Of a stretch of 64,000 nucleotides of DNA, positions 56,001 to 64,000 are shown in pieces (the first letter of the stretch is position 1; each line of letters starts with the position of its first letter). A model generated the notes under the pieces. That model was not told the DNA's origin, did not search any database, and saw only the letters and a program-made list of their open reading frames with translations. The position numbers were made by a program, and so were the translations under genes. This DNA comes from Porites lobata (Eukaryota; Cnidaria; Anthozoa; Scleractinia; Poritidae), in NCBI GenBank assembly GCA_942486035.1, contig CALNXK010000003.1, forward strand, positions 3,827,501-3,891,500, given 5' to 3'.

Positions 56001-59000
56001 TCTTCCAGGCACTTTGTCGCTTCCCGATATGATATTTCCAGACATGCTTAAGACAAGGCCCAAGTACATAGAGGTGATGGCAACCGCTGACAGCTCCGTA
56101 GTGAAGTTTCATGGCAAGGAAAAATCGGAGAAATATATCTTGACTTTGATGAACATTGTGAGTACTGTCAGTTATAGTAACGCCATAAGGCTTTTGACAT
56201 TAATACTGATAGCCACATTGTCATGAGCGCTTTAGAACTTGATCTGGAGAGCTATTTCGTGATTTCATTGTTTTTCACAATTACGGTTTTTGACTGGCGT
56301 AAAAGTCTCTCCGCCATCAGAGAACGCTAGCCTAGAGTTGGAGCGCATACCAGTCCAGTCTCTTAAAGAAAGTTCCACCTTTTGTCAGGGCTGTCCAGCC
56401 AGGTCAGTCTGTCAGTAAATAGTATGCTGGGTAGAAATAAGGGGAGAACTGGGTTTTCAGCGAAAACTTTCGAAAAAAAAGCATGTTTCATTTTCAATGG
56501 TTCGGCCGGCCATTTTGGTAAGAGCGCTTAGTCAGGTACCATTTCCTGGGCTTTTGCTGCGCTTTGCGCGCTCTACAATGTATTAACCGCTCCATATCTT
56601 TGTCTTGAGTAATTATTGGTTTATTTGATTGGCAGTTTGTGTTGTGATTTGACCAGAGCTTATGTTTTGTATTGACGCTGCTGAACGTAATCATGTGTAT
56701 TTGCTGCGACAAAAGAGAGCGGAGTTCTACTTCATTGTTAACAGAAGTAGGATTTACACTGAGCAATAGGTTTACAATTATTACGACTGGGCACTTTCTC
56801 TTGTTACAGGTCTCCAGATTATTTCAACACCAATCAATCGGCGCTCCAGTATATTTTGTTGTTGTTAAGCTAGTTCTTCTGGAGAAGGATCCGGTAAGGT
56901 GTTGTTTTTCTGCTCTAAATTCTTAGTGCTTTGTCATGTTACAACGTTCTGCTATAACATAACTGTGGAAGTTAAGGGGGAAACTTACGAGACAATTACC
57001 ACGCATTCGTCATAGGACGTCTTCGTTGGAGCTATTTCTCGTCTTATTATGATGCTACAGTGAAACTTCGACAACTTTACGCGGTTGACACTTAAGAATA
57101 AGGATAGAAAAAAATAGTTCGTTATGACGGGGCTACGTATGTGCTCGGTTCTGTTTAATAAAGCGTTACTCTAACTAAGGCGAAGTTATAAAATGAGCTT
57201 TTCTACATGTGGATTTCTCGATCACTGCCGTAACACGTTCAGTTTCTGCTTTTTTGATGGTACAGTCAAACCTCTTTAATACGGACACCAAAGGGACAGA
57301 ACCAAGTGTCCGCTTTACAAAGGTGTCCGTATTTTAGAGATGTGGTTAGACTGTACTGATTAGAAGAGCCCTTTTACCATATAAGGTACCGTTTACCAAA
57401 CACAGATGAAAGGATATTAGTATTGTCCAATGAAGTTGCTCACATTGCCTTTTTACATCCCAGAAAGAAATCAAAATTAATGGAAAGCCAATGGACAGTT
57501 TATCAAGCGTTTGTTACTGGGGCTACAAGACAAGGAAAGGCTATGACAAGGTTACCAAGGACTACTATGATCAAACAGTGTTCTTAACAAGGTAAAGAGT
57601 CCATAAAAGCGTCTAACGCAGACAAAGTGCGTTTTTCACATTCATTTTTACAAAACATATGTTTCTTAGCTTACTGAAGTTATTCCGAATATTTAGTATA
57701 ACTATTATTTTTTTGTATTTATTTGCCATTTTTGCGGACCTAGAATTGAAATCTAACTAGTACAGTGTTTGCGATTCAGTCACTGACTTTCCTTATATAT
57801 CACTATCTCTTCTTTTCTTTTTCTTTTTATGCAGAAAGGACTTCGGCCCGTCAGGTACGCAATCTACACATGTTAGTCGAGTTTACTGGGACTGTTTGTT
57901 CTTATGATTTCGCGTTTTTTCAGTAAGCAAAAACTCCGCTCTAAATCTGTGGTGTTTTGGCAACGCTGCTTTCTTAAAACGATTCTTGCGAGGGGGGCAT
58001 ATAGCATATAGCAGCGAAACTTTACATTCACTCTGGAATCAACTTGTTTACCTCAATAGGACTTCGTTTATAATTATCAACCTTGAATAATCAAATTCGT
58101 CACCATCCATGTTGTGTCAACAGGTTACGCACCAGTTCATGGTATGTGTTATCGTCTGCGAAGCTGTACACTAAACGAGGAAGATGGATTTGCGTCTGCA
58201 TTTATTATCGCACATGAAACAGGGCATACGTAAGTTATCGACAAGTTTTTCTTTTGTGATAACTGCACTTTAAGATGAGCGAGGTTCAACTTTTACGTTA
58301 CGCGGGACCTTTCGTACATCGCCCCTATTTAAAATTTACGTGCGCACTAACATAAAAATTATGCGATAGTGGAAATTCACCCGTAATCGTCTTTAATGAT
58401 TCATGATTGTTATTCTTCTTCACAGATTAGGAATGGAACATGACGGAGTAAACAATAACTGCTCCAATGACGTCATCAAAGGAAGCATCATGGCACCTCT
58501 GGTGCGATCCCGGTTTGACCGGTTTTACTGGTCCTCTTGTAGTCGGCGAGACCTTTTATCAAAGTTAAAGTAAGTTGAGACGCGTCTTAGCTAAGACGCG
58601 TCTTATTTTAGATGAAATGTGCCGTTTATACGGAAAGTTCGCGTCTTATTTTTCCTCGTATAAATGGCCCTATTGTCTTTTGTTAGAGAATTAAAAAGAC
58701 GATATCTGTGTCATTGCTTCATCTACACAAGATTTCATTTCTATATTGACAATGCAAGATGACCATGAAAATTTAAGACGAATGATGTTTTACTATCAAT
58801 CGGTTTGTGGACTAAGCAAGAGTTGTTTCGATGCGAACGGAAGGTTTTACATCGAGGAGATTTGCGAACTTAAAAGGAATCGAAAACTCACAACTTGACT
58901 CATGGTCGACAAAAAAAGTTGTAGAGTGGGTATGGGAACGGTTGAAAATACAGAGCTTCTTTCCGAGTCGCCCTCGACAGAGTGAATCTTAGTTTTTTTT

Positions 59001-62000
59001 TTAATGTCTGACGGATGTTGCTTTCGTTCTTTCCATGTAGTGCTCTGTGGTGTTTAGACGATGTACCCTTCAGAAATGAGCTTCCTTATTTGAAAAAGCT
59101 ACCCGGTCAGATTTATACCATCGATCAACAATGTCAGCATGACTTTGGTAGGAATTCCAGGTTTTGCAGTCGGGTAGGTGTATAGAGTTGTTTTTGTTTT
59201 TGTTTGTTTTTTTTTTTCAACATTTATCTGCTAGTCCCTAGTCCTCGTTATCCAGAACGGCCTCTGCGTTTCAGGTCACATGGTCCGAGCGAGTTTTCGC
59301 GGCCGTTCGTCTCAGATACGTCAGCGAATTGCATTAACCGAGAAGGATTGGGAAGACGCCAGCACAAAAATGTCACAGTGAGAATTTCTAGTTCGCCATG
59401 GCTCAGCTGTGCTGAAGTATTACATATATAGTTATGTTATTTACAAGTTTACCTGTGAAATTTTTTTAACAGATGAAGCGAGATCCTTGTGCGGAGTTGT
59501 GGTGCGTTCGCGGTTCTTTTTCCGGCTATAATGACCGCTTCTGTCAAACGCGAAGAGAACCCGCGTTGGAAGGAACCAAATGTGGTGAAAACAAGGTACT
59601 AAACTAAAAAAACCCATTAAGGGCTCTGCCCACACGAGTCTATGTAAGACCTTTAAAAGGATAAAAATGGCTTCAGTATTTACAGCCTTCCACACCAGAA
59701 CGATATTCCTTTGTTTACAGAGATAAGTGCTATGGAGGCTGGTCACAAATTTTAATTGTTCACGTGCCAAAAGGTTATGAGTATATCCCGTTTCACGCCA
59801 TCCTGTCCACAGACCTTTTTCTTATTTTTCGCCCATTCGAGAGCACGAGAGCAAGCACGGCGCGCGAGAATGACTGTTTGAGCTGGCGGTGAATAAATCT
59901 CCGGTGGTTTTTATATTCATACGCGCCCTCGGCGATCTCTAAAGAGGAAATAGAGGGTTTGTGAACAGGCTACTTTGAGGCCTTGTTCCCAGAGACCGCG
60001 TTTACTCTTGATCAGCGGACGTTGCCCGTCCGAGGCCTCCGGGTCGAAAGAAAGTGCTTTCGAGCTTGGACGAATTCGAGTACGCGTAGTCTTAGCCTAC
60101 ATGCATGCTCTCCCTAGTCCGCCCACAAACGTTTGCGTTTACGAATACCCAAGTACACAAGAACCAGTTAATACTTGGATTAGTCCACTTTGTTCTGCAA
60201 GCAAAAATTTTGTTTTGACCATGTAAGAAATCCTTTTAATAACTAAACCAAGTGTTTGGACAATTGTTGTTTGTTCTTTGATGTTTGATGTTTGTTTCGT
60301 TTCTTTTCTTCATTTCACGGCCCACAAAAACGCAAAATCCAATATATAATCATCTTGACCTCACACTTGGTCAATAACACAGATATACATAATATTCTTT
60401 CTTGATCTGTATTAAAAACAGTAAAAAAAAACAGAGTATTACTGTCTTTACAGTGGTGTCGTCTTGGGAAATGCGTTTCAGTAGATGACCGGGATACAAC
60501 CATTCCCCTTCCAAGGCCGACTATAAAACCGGTTCATGGTGGCTGGAGTAGGTGGAGTGATCTAAGTGAATGTTCGCGTTCCTGCGGCGTAGGAGTACAG
60601 TTCAAAACAAGAAAATGTAACAATCCTGTGTGAGTATTCAAGGTCAGCCATAAAGCACCCCAGAGTCATGCAGGTTGCAAATCTCTGTCAACACAACACT
60701 CCATCACGCTACCCTTTCAAGACGTTTAAACAAGTAAGAGGAGTGTAACGAAATGTTTCGTTTTTCAGGCCTAAACATAACGGAAGACCTTGCGAAGGAG
60801 AGAATATCAAATTTGAGCTTTGTAATACCATGGTAAGTAGTTATTGGCCAACGTTGTTACCGTGTAGCTCTAATTTTAGATAACATCCTCGATGGATCTT
60901 TGGTAGCTGGTCATTCCCAAAGTGCAATAACCGGCAGGTTGTATGAGAGCAAGAAAAGCAGCAAGAGACAAAAAGAGAAAGGCGAAAAAGGCTCGTTTCT
61001 CTCTCAAAGCAAAGCACATGTGTTATGTCAGTGTTATGTCTCGTACCTAGGTTGGTTTACTAGCCGTTTTGTGCACACACGTTACCTCGTGCTGGAAACT
61101 AACTGGCTGGAAAACGAGCCCAGTCCATATCACGCGGAAAAAGTTGTCTTGAGCATCACCTCACTATAGCTATTTTAACATTACCCTCATTTAATTTTGA
61201 TTTTGATATAGGACTGCCCAGGAAAACTGTTAACATTTGAGGAAACTCGCAAAGAACAATGTATCAGGCGAGCACCTTTAAAATCCCCAACAACTGCGGC
61301 AGTGTGGTCATCATATGACTTATATTCCGGTAAGTATTAAACGAAAATTAAACATGAAAACTAATGGTGATAACAAAAGCAGAACGGGTTTTCCTTTTGC
61401 TTTGAATGTAACAAATAAAATTTGCCGATCAAAGTATGCTCAGGTGTAGACAAAGTGTTCAAAGGATTGTTTGGCGAGCAAAGTCCTCGAGAGTAAACGT
61501 TCTTTAAAAAGAACGTTTATAATTTAAAGAGATTTCGATCATCCCGATCTGTAATTATATTCGTTAACAACTACTTTGATGCGGCTTTGCTTGTTAGAAC
61601 GCCAGTACAGCGACAAAAAACGCCTGTAGGAATTATCTTTGTCATATTGCTATTCATTTAAACTTGAATAAATTGCAGTTCACCAAAATTCAAAAGTAGA
61701 AAATGTATGAACCGACAGCTGAACCTCTTGATCCAATATAGCTGCCTTGGAAAGAGAGGAACGAAACTGTTGTAGGGTGGTCTGGCCGTTGTAAAGAGGT
61801 GTTAAAACAAGGGAACACATATTTGTTGAGGGGAGGTTCCACTATTTGATGACGTGACGAAGAAGCCCTCTTTTTTGTGCGATTTCACTAGATAATGTAA
61901 CTCTAACCCCAGCCTGAGAAAACAGCCGGCATTTTGGTTTCCCCGAAAAATTGTATCCCAGAACCAAGCGCAGAAATTTCATACTGATGATGCGTCACTA

Positions 62001-62616
62001 ACTGGATATGCGTAGTTCTTCTGAATGGTTAAAGCAAATTCTGCCTACCCAGATCTGGGTAGTGACGCGTCATCAGTATAGAATTTCTGCTCTCGTTTCT
62101 CAGACATCATTACGCGGGAAGTCAAGTGGTGGCGTTACGAAATGTTGGCTTTATTTCTCAGGCTACCCCTCCCCTAATCCAATATATTGCACTATGCAAG
62201 AAGTTACTGTTAACATTGGATGAGGGAGGGGTAGGTGGGTAGCTTCCCAGAATCTTATCTGATCCATTTCCCTCAGCGAACATCGACTGTGACTTTGAAA
62301 AGGGCCTCTGTGGATGGACCAATAATCCCAGTGATGATTTTGATTGGCGTCGCCGCAGTGGACGCACTCCTACGGCTGGCACAGGACCTTCTTTTGATCA
62401 CACAAAAGGACGCCGTGGTTGGTATATTACATATTTTAGTAAAATCCAGCTAATGGTCTATCATCAATGCTGCGTTCTGATTGGTTGAGCTACTACTAGG
62501 CTATATGTTATAGCCCACTAGTAGCGAAAAGCGCGGGCTTTTTGGCGGCAAAAAAGGATTAAAGTCTAGCTTTAACTTGCTAAATTTTTTTATTCTCGAT
62601 ATTTTCGACCAACTAT

Positions 62617-62654
<38 letters not shown>

Positions 62655-64000
62655 GACCTCTGAGTCAATTAATAGCCCATTTGGCCTTCAGCCTTATGGG
62701 CTATTGACTCAGAGCCCATTCGGGTTCGAGGAATAATTGTTAAATAAAATCAAACGTTAAGAGCTAGAATAAGATGTCTGTTTGATTTTGAGCGACGTTC
62801 TTTAAGGTTGAAAACGGTTTGTTTTACCTTCTCTTCCCATTAAAGCACTATACATACTGTCACATCGAGACTGTGAAAATATAGAAACCATCATTTTATA
62901 TATATTATTTAGTTTATTTTGTCAAAACAACTGAAGGAAAAAGGTTATGTCCTCACGAGTCCTTTTAACGAGTTGTCTTCTCTCGTGTTGTCGATCAATA
63001 CATTTCGTTGACGTACAACAAGGTAGGCCCGAAACGAATAGGCCCCGCAGAAAAAAAATTCCCGGTAAAAATCTAGAGGATCTAAAAAAGGCCTCGAATA
63101 TCCATGGACTACGTGATTCTCCAAAGTGCATATCTGTAAGCCTTTCATTAAATCGCTTCACCTCCGCATTATATTGATTTATTGTTTTCGTTTTATGATT
63201 TAGGACATTACGTGTATCTGGAGACTTCTCGACCTGTCCAGCCCGGATGGAAGGCTCGCCTCGTTAGCAAGTACATAGGCATGCGTGTTGCGTGTCTAAA
63301 GTTCTGGTATCATGCATGGGGAGGTGATATTCATATGGGAGAACTTCAACTTATCATCAAAACAGACACGGTAAGTACTTGTCTGTTACACAGTCGTTTT
63401 TAGCGTCGTCACACAACGCTCCTCCCCACAGAGGAGCGTTGCGTGACGACCCTAAAAACGGCTGCGTAGCGGACTAGGTAGATACATGACATGCCGAATA
63501 CTTATCTATATCGTGACCTTAGACAGCCGTGATATAGCCCTTGTAACTAACAGACTGTTCAAACTATTTTTAGTTTCTTCTCCCACTGTTTTTGTTAAGC
63601 TTTGACTGAAAGGACCTCAATATAGGATCTCTGTCTTCATGTACGTGTATTCGCAAAGCTTCTTTATGTGCACTATTCAATCAAAATTAAGGGCCTGTTT
63701 ACGTGGAGGCGCGGGACCCCAGGTAGATGAGGTAACCCGCCTGTCCATATAATCTCTCATTTTAATTTGATCACGTTTACATGATAGGTGAGGTGACCTG
63801 CCACGTGTTACCTCACCTGTCTGGGGTCTCCCACCTCCGTGTAAACAGGCCCTAAGTCCCTAAGTTTTAGTCATCTTGGAAAGAATTATGCGTCCTCCTT
63901 TGAGGAGATGCGGTATTAGCTTTACTAATAGAGCCTGATATATTTCTTGCCTTAGGACGAAAAAGTGGTTTGGAGCGTAAATAAGAATAGAGGAAATAGA
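43948..64000 (+). CDS. ADAMTS-type secreted metalloprotease with duplicated pro-region module and MAM domain (partial, runs off the right edge)
   Basis: Twenty-three coding exons keep one frame (943 residues so far): 43948-44019, 44185-44221, 48257-48408, 49131-49322, 50380-50575, 51742-51824, 52239-52446, 53707-53792, 54689-54893, 56009-56157, 56810-56893, 57464-57591, 57835-57854, 58124-58229, 58426-58569, 59041-59173, 59473-59595, 60454-60629, 60769-60832, 61212-61329, 62277-62417, 63204-63370, 63956-64000+. Order: signal peptide (1 to about 20), reprolysin-type propeptide, two copies of an unrecognised module, zinc metalloprotease (HETGHTLGMEHD, 568-579), ADAMTS cysteine-rich/disintegrin-like region, one thrombospondin type 1 repeat, a short cysteine-poor link, MAM domain. 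ADAMTS enzymes are secreted and cut extracellular-matrix proteins; this substrate is unknown. Start chosen as the ATG giving MWSFVAVCLILHLCAW, a clear signal peptide; an in-frame upstream ATG at 43879 would bury it. The C-terminus lies outside the window. Confidence 0.92.
46900..47085 (+). mobile_element. Possible tRNA-derived SINE
   Basis: A tRNA-like head with A-box-like GAGTGGCATGGATCGAGG and B-box-like GGCTCGAGTCCC (near 46962) is followed by a body with CTCCCGGACAGCGGCTGATA and CGAGCCTAGGCAGC. The pairing of promoter boxes is plausible, but ends and target duplication were not found. Confidence 0.35.
47778..47845 (+). promoter_or_regulatory. Candidate internal promoter (CCAAT and TATA motifs) in ADAMTS intron 2
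   Basis: An inverted CCAAT (GATTGGTTAA, ATTGG at 47778-47782) lies 57 bases before TATATAA (47839-47845). About 380 bases downstream, the ATG at 48223 reads in frame across the exon 3 acceptor (MIIVTFLTLSTEHLIN), giving a short hydrophobic start. An alternative transcript is possible; motif evidence only. Confidence 0.25.
49373..49803. mobile_element. TTAA-flanked MITE in ADAMTS intron 4
   Basis: TTAA sits at both ends (49373-49376, 49800-49803). The left end GCTACGGTAAAAATGGACAA mirrors the right end TTGTTGCGGTTTTATCGTACG, and both contain ACGTGCAACTTGTTT-like inner arms. TTAA targets are typical of Kolobok and piggyBac superfamilies. The interior has no transposase. Confidence 0.7.
50166..50313. 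mobile_element. Palindromic MITE GTGATGTTACACGAGA in ADAMTS intron 4
   Basis: The left arm GTGATGTTACACGAGACTTA pairs with the right arm ATTATCTCGTAAAACATCAC. The inner arms contain CGCAACACAGC / GCTGTGTTGCG and CAACATTG repeats. It ends 66 bp before exon 5. Confidence 0.75.
51742..54893 (+). other. ADAMTS exons 6-9: duplicated two-exon module of unknown fold
   Basis: Exons 6 and 8 (83 and 86 bases, phase 1 to 0) each precede a module exon (7 and 9; 208 and 205 bases, phase 0 to 1). Modules at residues 245-313 and 343-410 align without gaps over their first 52 residues, with about 20 identities. The shared pattern is Y---G--L-F, then T-T-H-W--KD-DT-K-L--N--K--IP and a final ITVP. There are no cysteines in either module. 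I do not recognise the family; predicted short beta strands suggest a small beta sandwich. It lies between propeptide and catalytic domain, where ADAMTS proteins normally have a furin site. RSNR at the end of exon 8 is a minimal convertase motif. Confidence 0.8.
52870..53270. repeat. Inverted and direct repeats of TTTCGAAATATCAC in ADAMTS intron 7
   Basis: Copies of AATTTCGAAATATCACTCG and GTATTTATGCCAAATATCAC occur in both orientations over 400 bp, with motif TACTACTAC on each side. It looks like a degraded palindromic transposon. Confidence 0.5.
55068..55125. repeat. GAT trinucleotide microsatellite
   Basis: Interrupted GAT/ATG repeats (about 15 units) in ADAMTS intron 9. Confidence 0.9.
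55162..55284. mobile_element. Palindromic MITE in ADAMTS intron 9
   Basis: The arms ATTCACACTTGGCTGCGAGG and TCTCGGAGCCAAGTATGAAT, continuing into inner arms GGAATAAAACAAAAGAAAT / ATTTCTTTTGTTTTATTCC, are almost fully inverted. The total length is about 120 bp. Confidence 0.8.
55470..55965. repeat. Inverted-repeat region with TTTTAGTATATACTAAAAC in ADAMTS intron 9
   Basis: CAATTATTCACCGAAGTGG / CACTGAGGTGAATAATTG form a 100-bp foldback at 55476-55576. It is followed by the palindrome TTTTAGTATATACTAAAACA, which recurs near 55938-55960 as ACTGTTTTAGTATATTCTAA. These probably mark the two ends of one element that stops about 45 bp before exon 10. Confidence 0.5.
56009..58569 (+). other. ADAMTS exons 10-15: zinc metalloprotease (reprolysin) domain
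   Basis: Residues 411-621. The domain opens with RPKYIEVMATADSSVVKFHG, equivalent to the PRYVE-hV-AD start of ADAMTS catalytic domains. The zinc site HETGHTLGMEHD at 568-579 has all three His ligands and the catalytic Glu569. The Met-turn is Met595 in GSIMAP. It is therefore predicted to be an active enzyme. The active-site helix is split by the exon 14/15 intron, and exon 13 is a 20-base microexon. Confidence 0.93.
57263..57353. mobile_element. 91-bp pogo/Tigger-like MITE in ADAMTS intron 11
   Basis: TA-flanked; the left end CAGTCAAACCTCTTTAATAC mirrors TATTTTAGAGATGTGGTTAGACTG. It consists almost only of its terminal repeats. Confidence 0.8.
59041..59595 (+). other. ADAMTS exons 16-17: disintegrin-like / cysteine-rich segment
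   Basis: Residues about 621-706. The sequence contains LPGQIYTIDQQCQHDFG, followed by SRFCSRMKRDPCAELWCVRG and GTKCGENKWCRLGKCV (completed in exon 18). This pattern with its cysteine spacing is typical of the ADAMTS segment between protease and first thrombospondin repeat, and differs from true ADAM disintegrin domains. Confidence 0.9.
60454..61329 (+). other. ADAMTS exons 18-20: thrombospondin type 1 repeat and link
   Basis: HGGWSRWSDLSECSRSCGVG begins a TSP1 repeat with the WSRW motif (a C-mannosylation site type) and CSRSCG, continuing to RPCEGENIKFELCNTMDCPG. Exon 20 adds LLTFEETRKEQCIRR, which resembles the start of the next ADAMTS cysteine-rich domain, but the sequence then passes through a Thr/Ser-rich link straight to the MAM domain. 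Confidence 0.9.
61913..62166. mobile_element. MITE of the 2533-2793 family, second copy
   Basis: It shares with the first copy the ends AGCCTGAGAAAACAGCC and TTCTCAGGCTA. It also shares the interior motifs GCAGAAATTTCATACTGATG and ACCCAGATCTGGGTAGTG, in the same order. The 9-bp flanks are too diverged to call. It lies in ADAMTS intron 20, about 110 bp before exon 21. Confidence 0.75.
62432..62760. repeat. Foldback repeats in ADAMTS intron 21
   Basis: Contains CTACTACTAGGCTAT / ATAGCCCACTAGTAGCG (62490-62525) and a larger palindrome around ACAATTATTCCTCTCGCCC and GGGTTCGAGGAATAATTGTT (62632-62743). The inner arms read CTCTGAGTCAAT...AGCCC and GGGCTATTGACTCAGAG. Similar to coral palindromic transposon ends. 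Confidence 0.5.
63379..63476. mobile_element. 98-bp TAGTCTGCTACACAGCC-family MITE abutting the exon 22 splice donor
   Basis: The left end TTGTCTGTTACACAGTCGTT mirrors the right end AACGGCTGCGTAGCGGACTA, with central palindrome CGCTCCTCCCCACAGAGGAGCG. The flanks GGTAAGTAC (63370-63378) and GGTAGATAC (63477-63485) match at 7 of 9. The left flank is the last base of ADAMTS exon 22 plus its donor GTAAGTAC. Confidence 0.82.

Larger units (their letters stand above)
62277..64000 (+). other. ADAMTS exons 21-23: MAM domain (incomplete at edge)
   Basis: NIDCDFEKGLCGWTNNPSDD begins at residue 827, followed by FDWRRRSGRTPTAGTGPSFD, then HYVYLETSRPVQPG, KARLVSKYIG and CLKFWYHAWGGDIHMGEL, ending within DEKVVWSVNKNRGN at the window edge. 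This is the complete MAM order of motifs except the final strand. MAM domains mediate adhesion or substrate recognition in meprins, receptor phosphatases and coral skeletal-matrix proteins. Confidence 0.92.

Overview
The window is eukaryotic genomic DNA, most likely from an anthozoan cnidarian such as a stony coral. This rests on AT-rich intergenic DNA, compact GT/AG introns, a TPR-repeat gene of the kind expanded in corals, highly animal-like SIRT1 and UBE2D proteins, and many short inverted-repeat transposons. The species assignment is inference. There are no prokaryotic operons, CRISPR arrays, rRNA or intact tRNA genes.

Four protein-coding genes can be reconstructed exon by exon with consistent reading phase. 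(1) A plus-strand TPR-repeat gene (1878-7284) has one short 5' exon and a 2.8-kb exon carrying about 23 tandem 120-bp TPR units. (2) A complete minus-strand SIRT1-type NAD-dependent deacetylase (24546 down to 12173) has 12 coding exons and 771 residues. (3) A complete minus-strand UBE2D/UbcH5-type ubiquitin-conjugating enzyme (35011 down to 28199) has 6 coding exons and 147 residues. (4) A plus-strand ADAMTS-type secreted metalloprotease runs from 43948 past the right edge, with 23 coding exons and 943 residues visible, all in one frame. Its architecture is unusual: a two-exon unit of about 100 residues is duplicated between propeptide and catalytic domain, and a MAM domain follows the thrombospondin repeat where ADAMTS proteins normally have the spacer.

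The rest is introns and intergenic DNA filled with non-autonomous DNA transposons. The largest coherent set has ends beginning TAGYCT and about 9-bp direct flanking repeats. It includes a clear nested insertion (36144-36380) and one copy whose flanking duplication coincides with the splice donor of ADAMTS exon 22. A second set has TA-flanked ends beginning CAG and resembles pogo/Tigger elements. There are also TTAA-flanked elements, palindromic MITEs, tRNA-derived SINE-like sequences and a near-perfect 61-bp hairpin.

The genes appear functionally independent: nuclear/cytoplasmic deacetylation, ubiquitin transfer, protein scaffolding and extracellular proteolysis. Nothing suggests co-regulation. 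All exon borders are predictions from the DNA alone; UTRs and transcription start sites are not determined.
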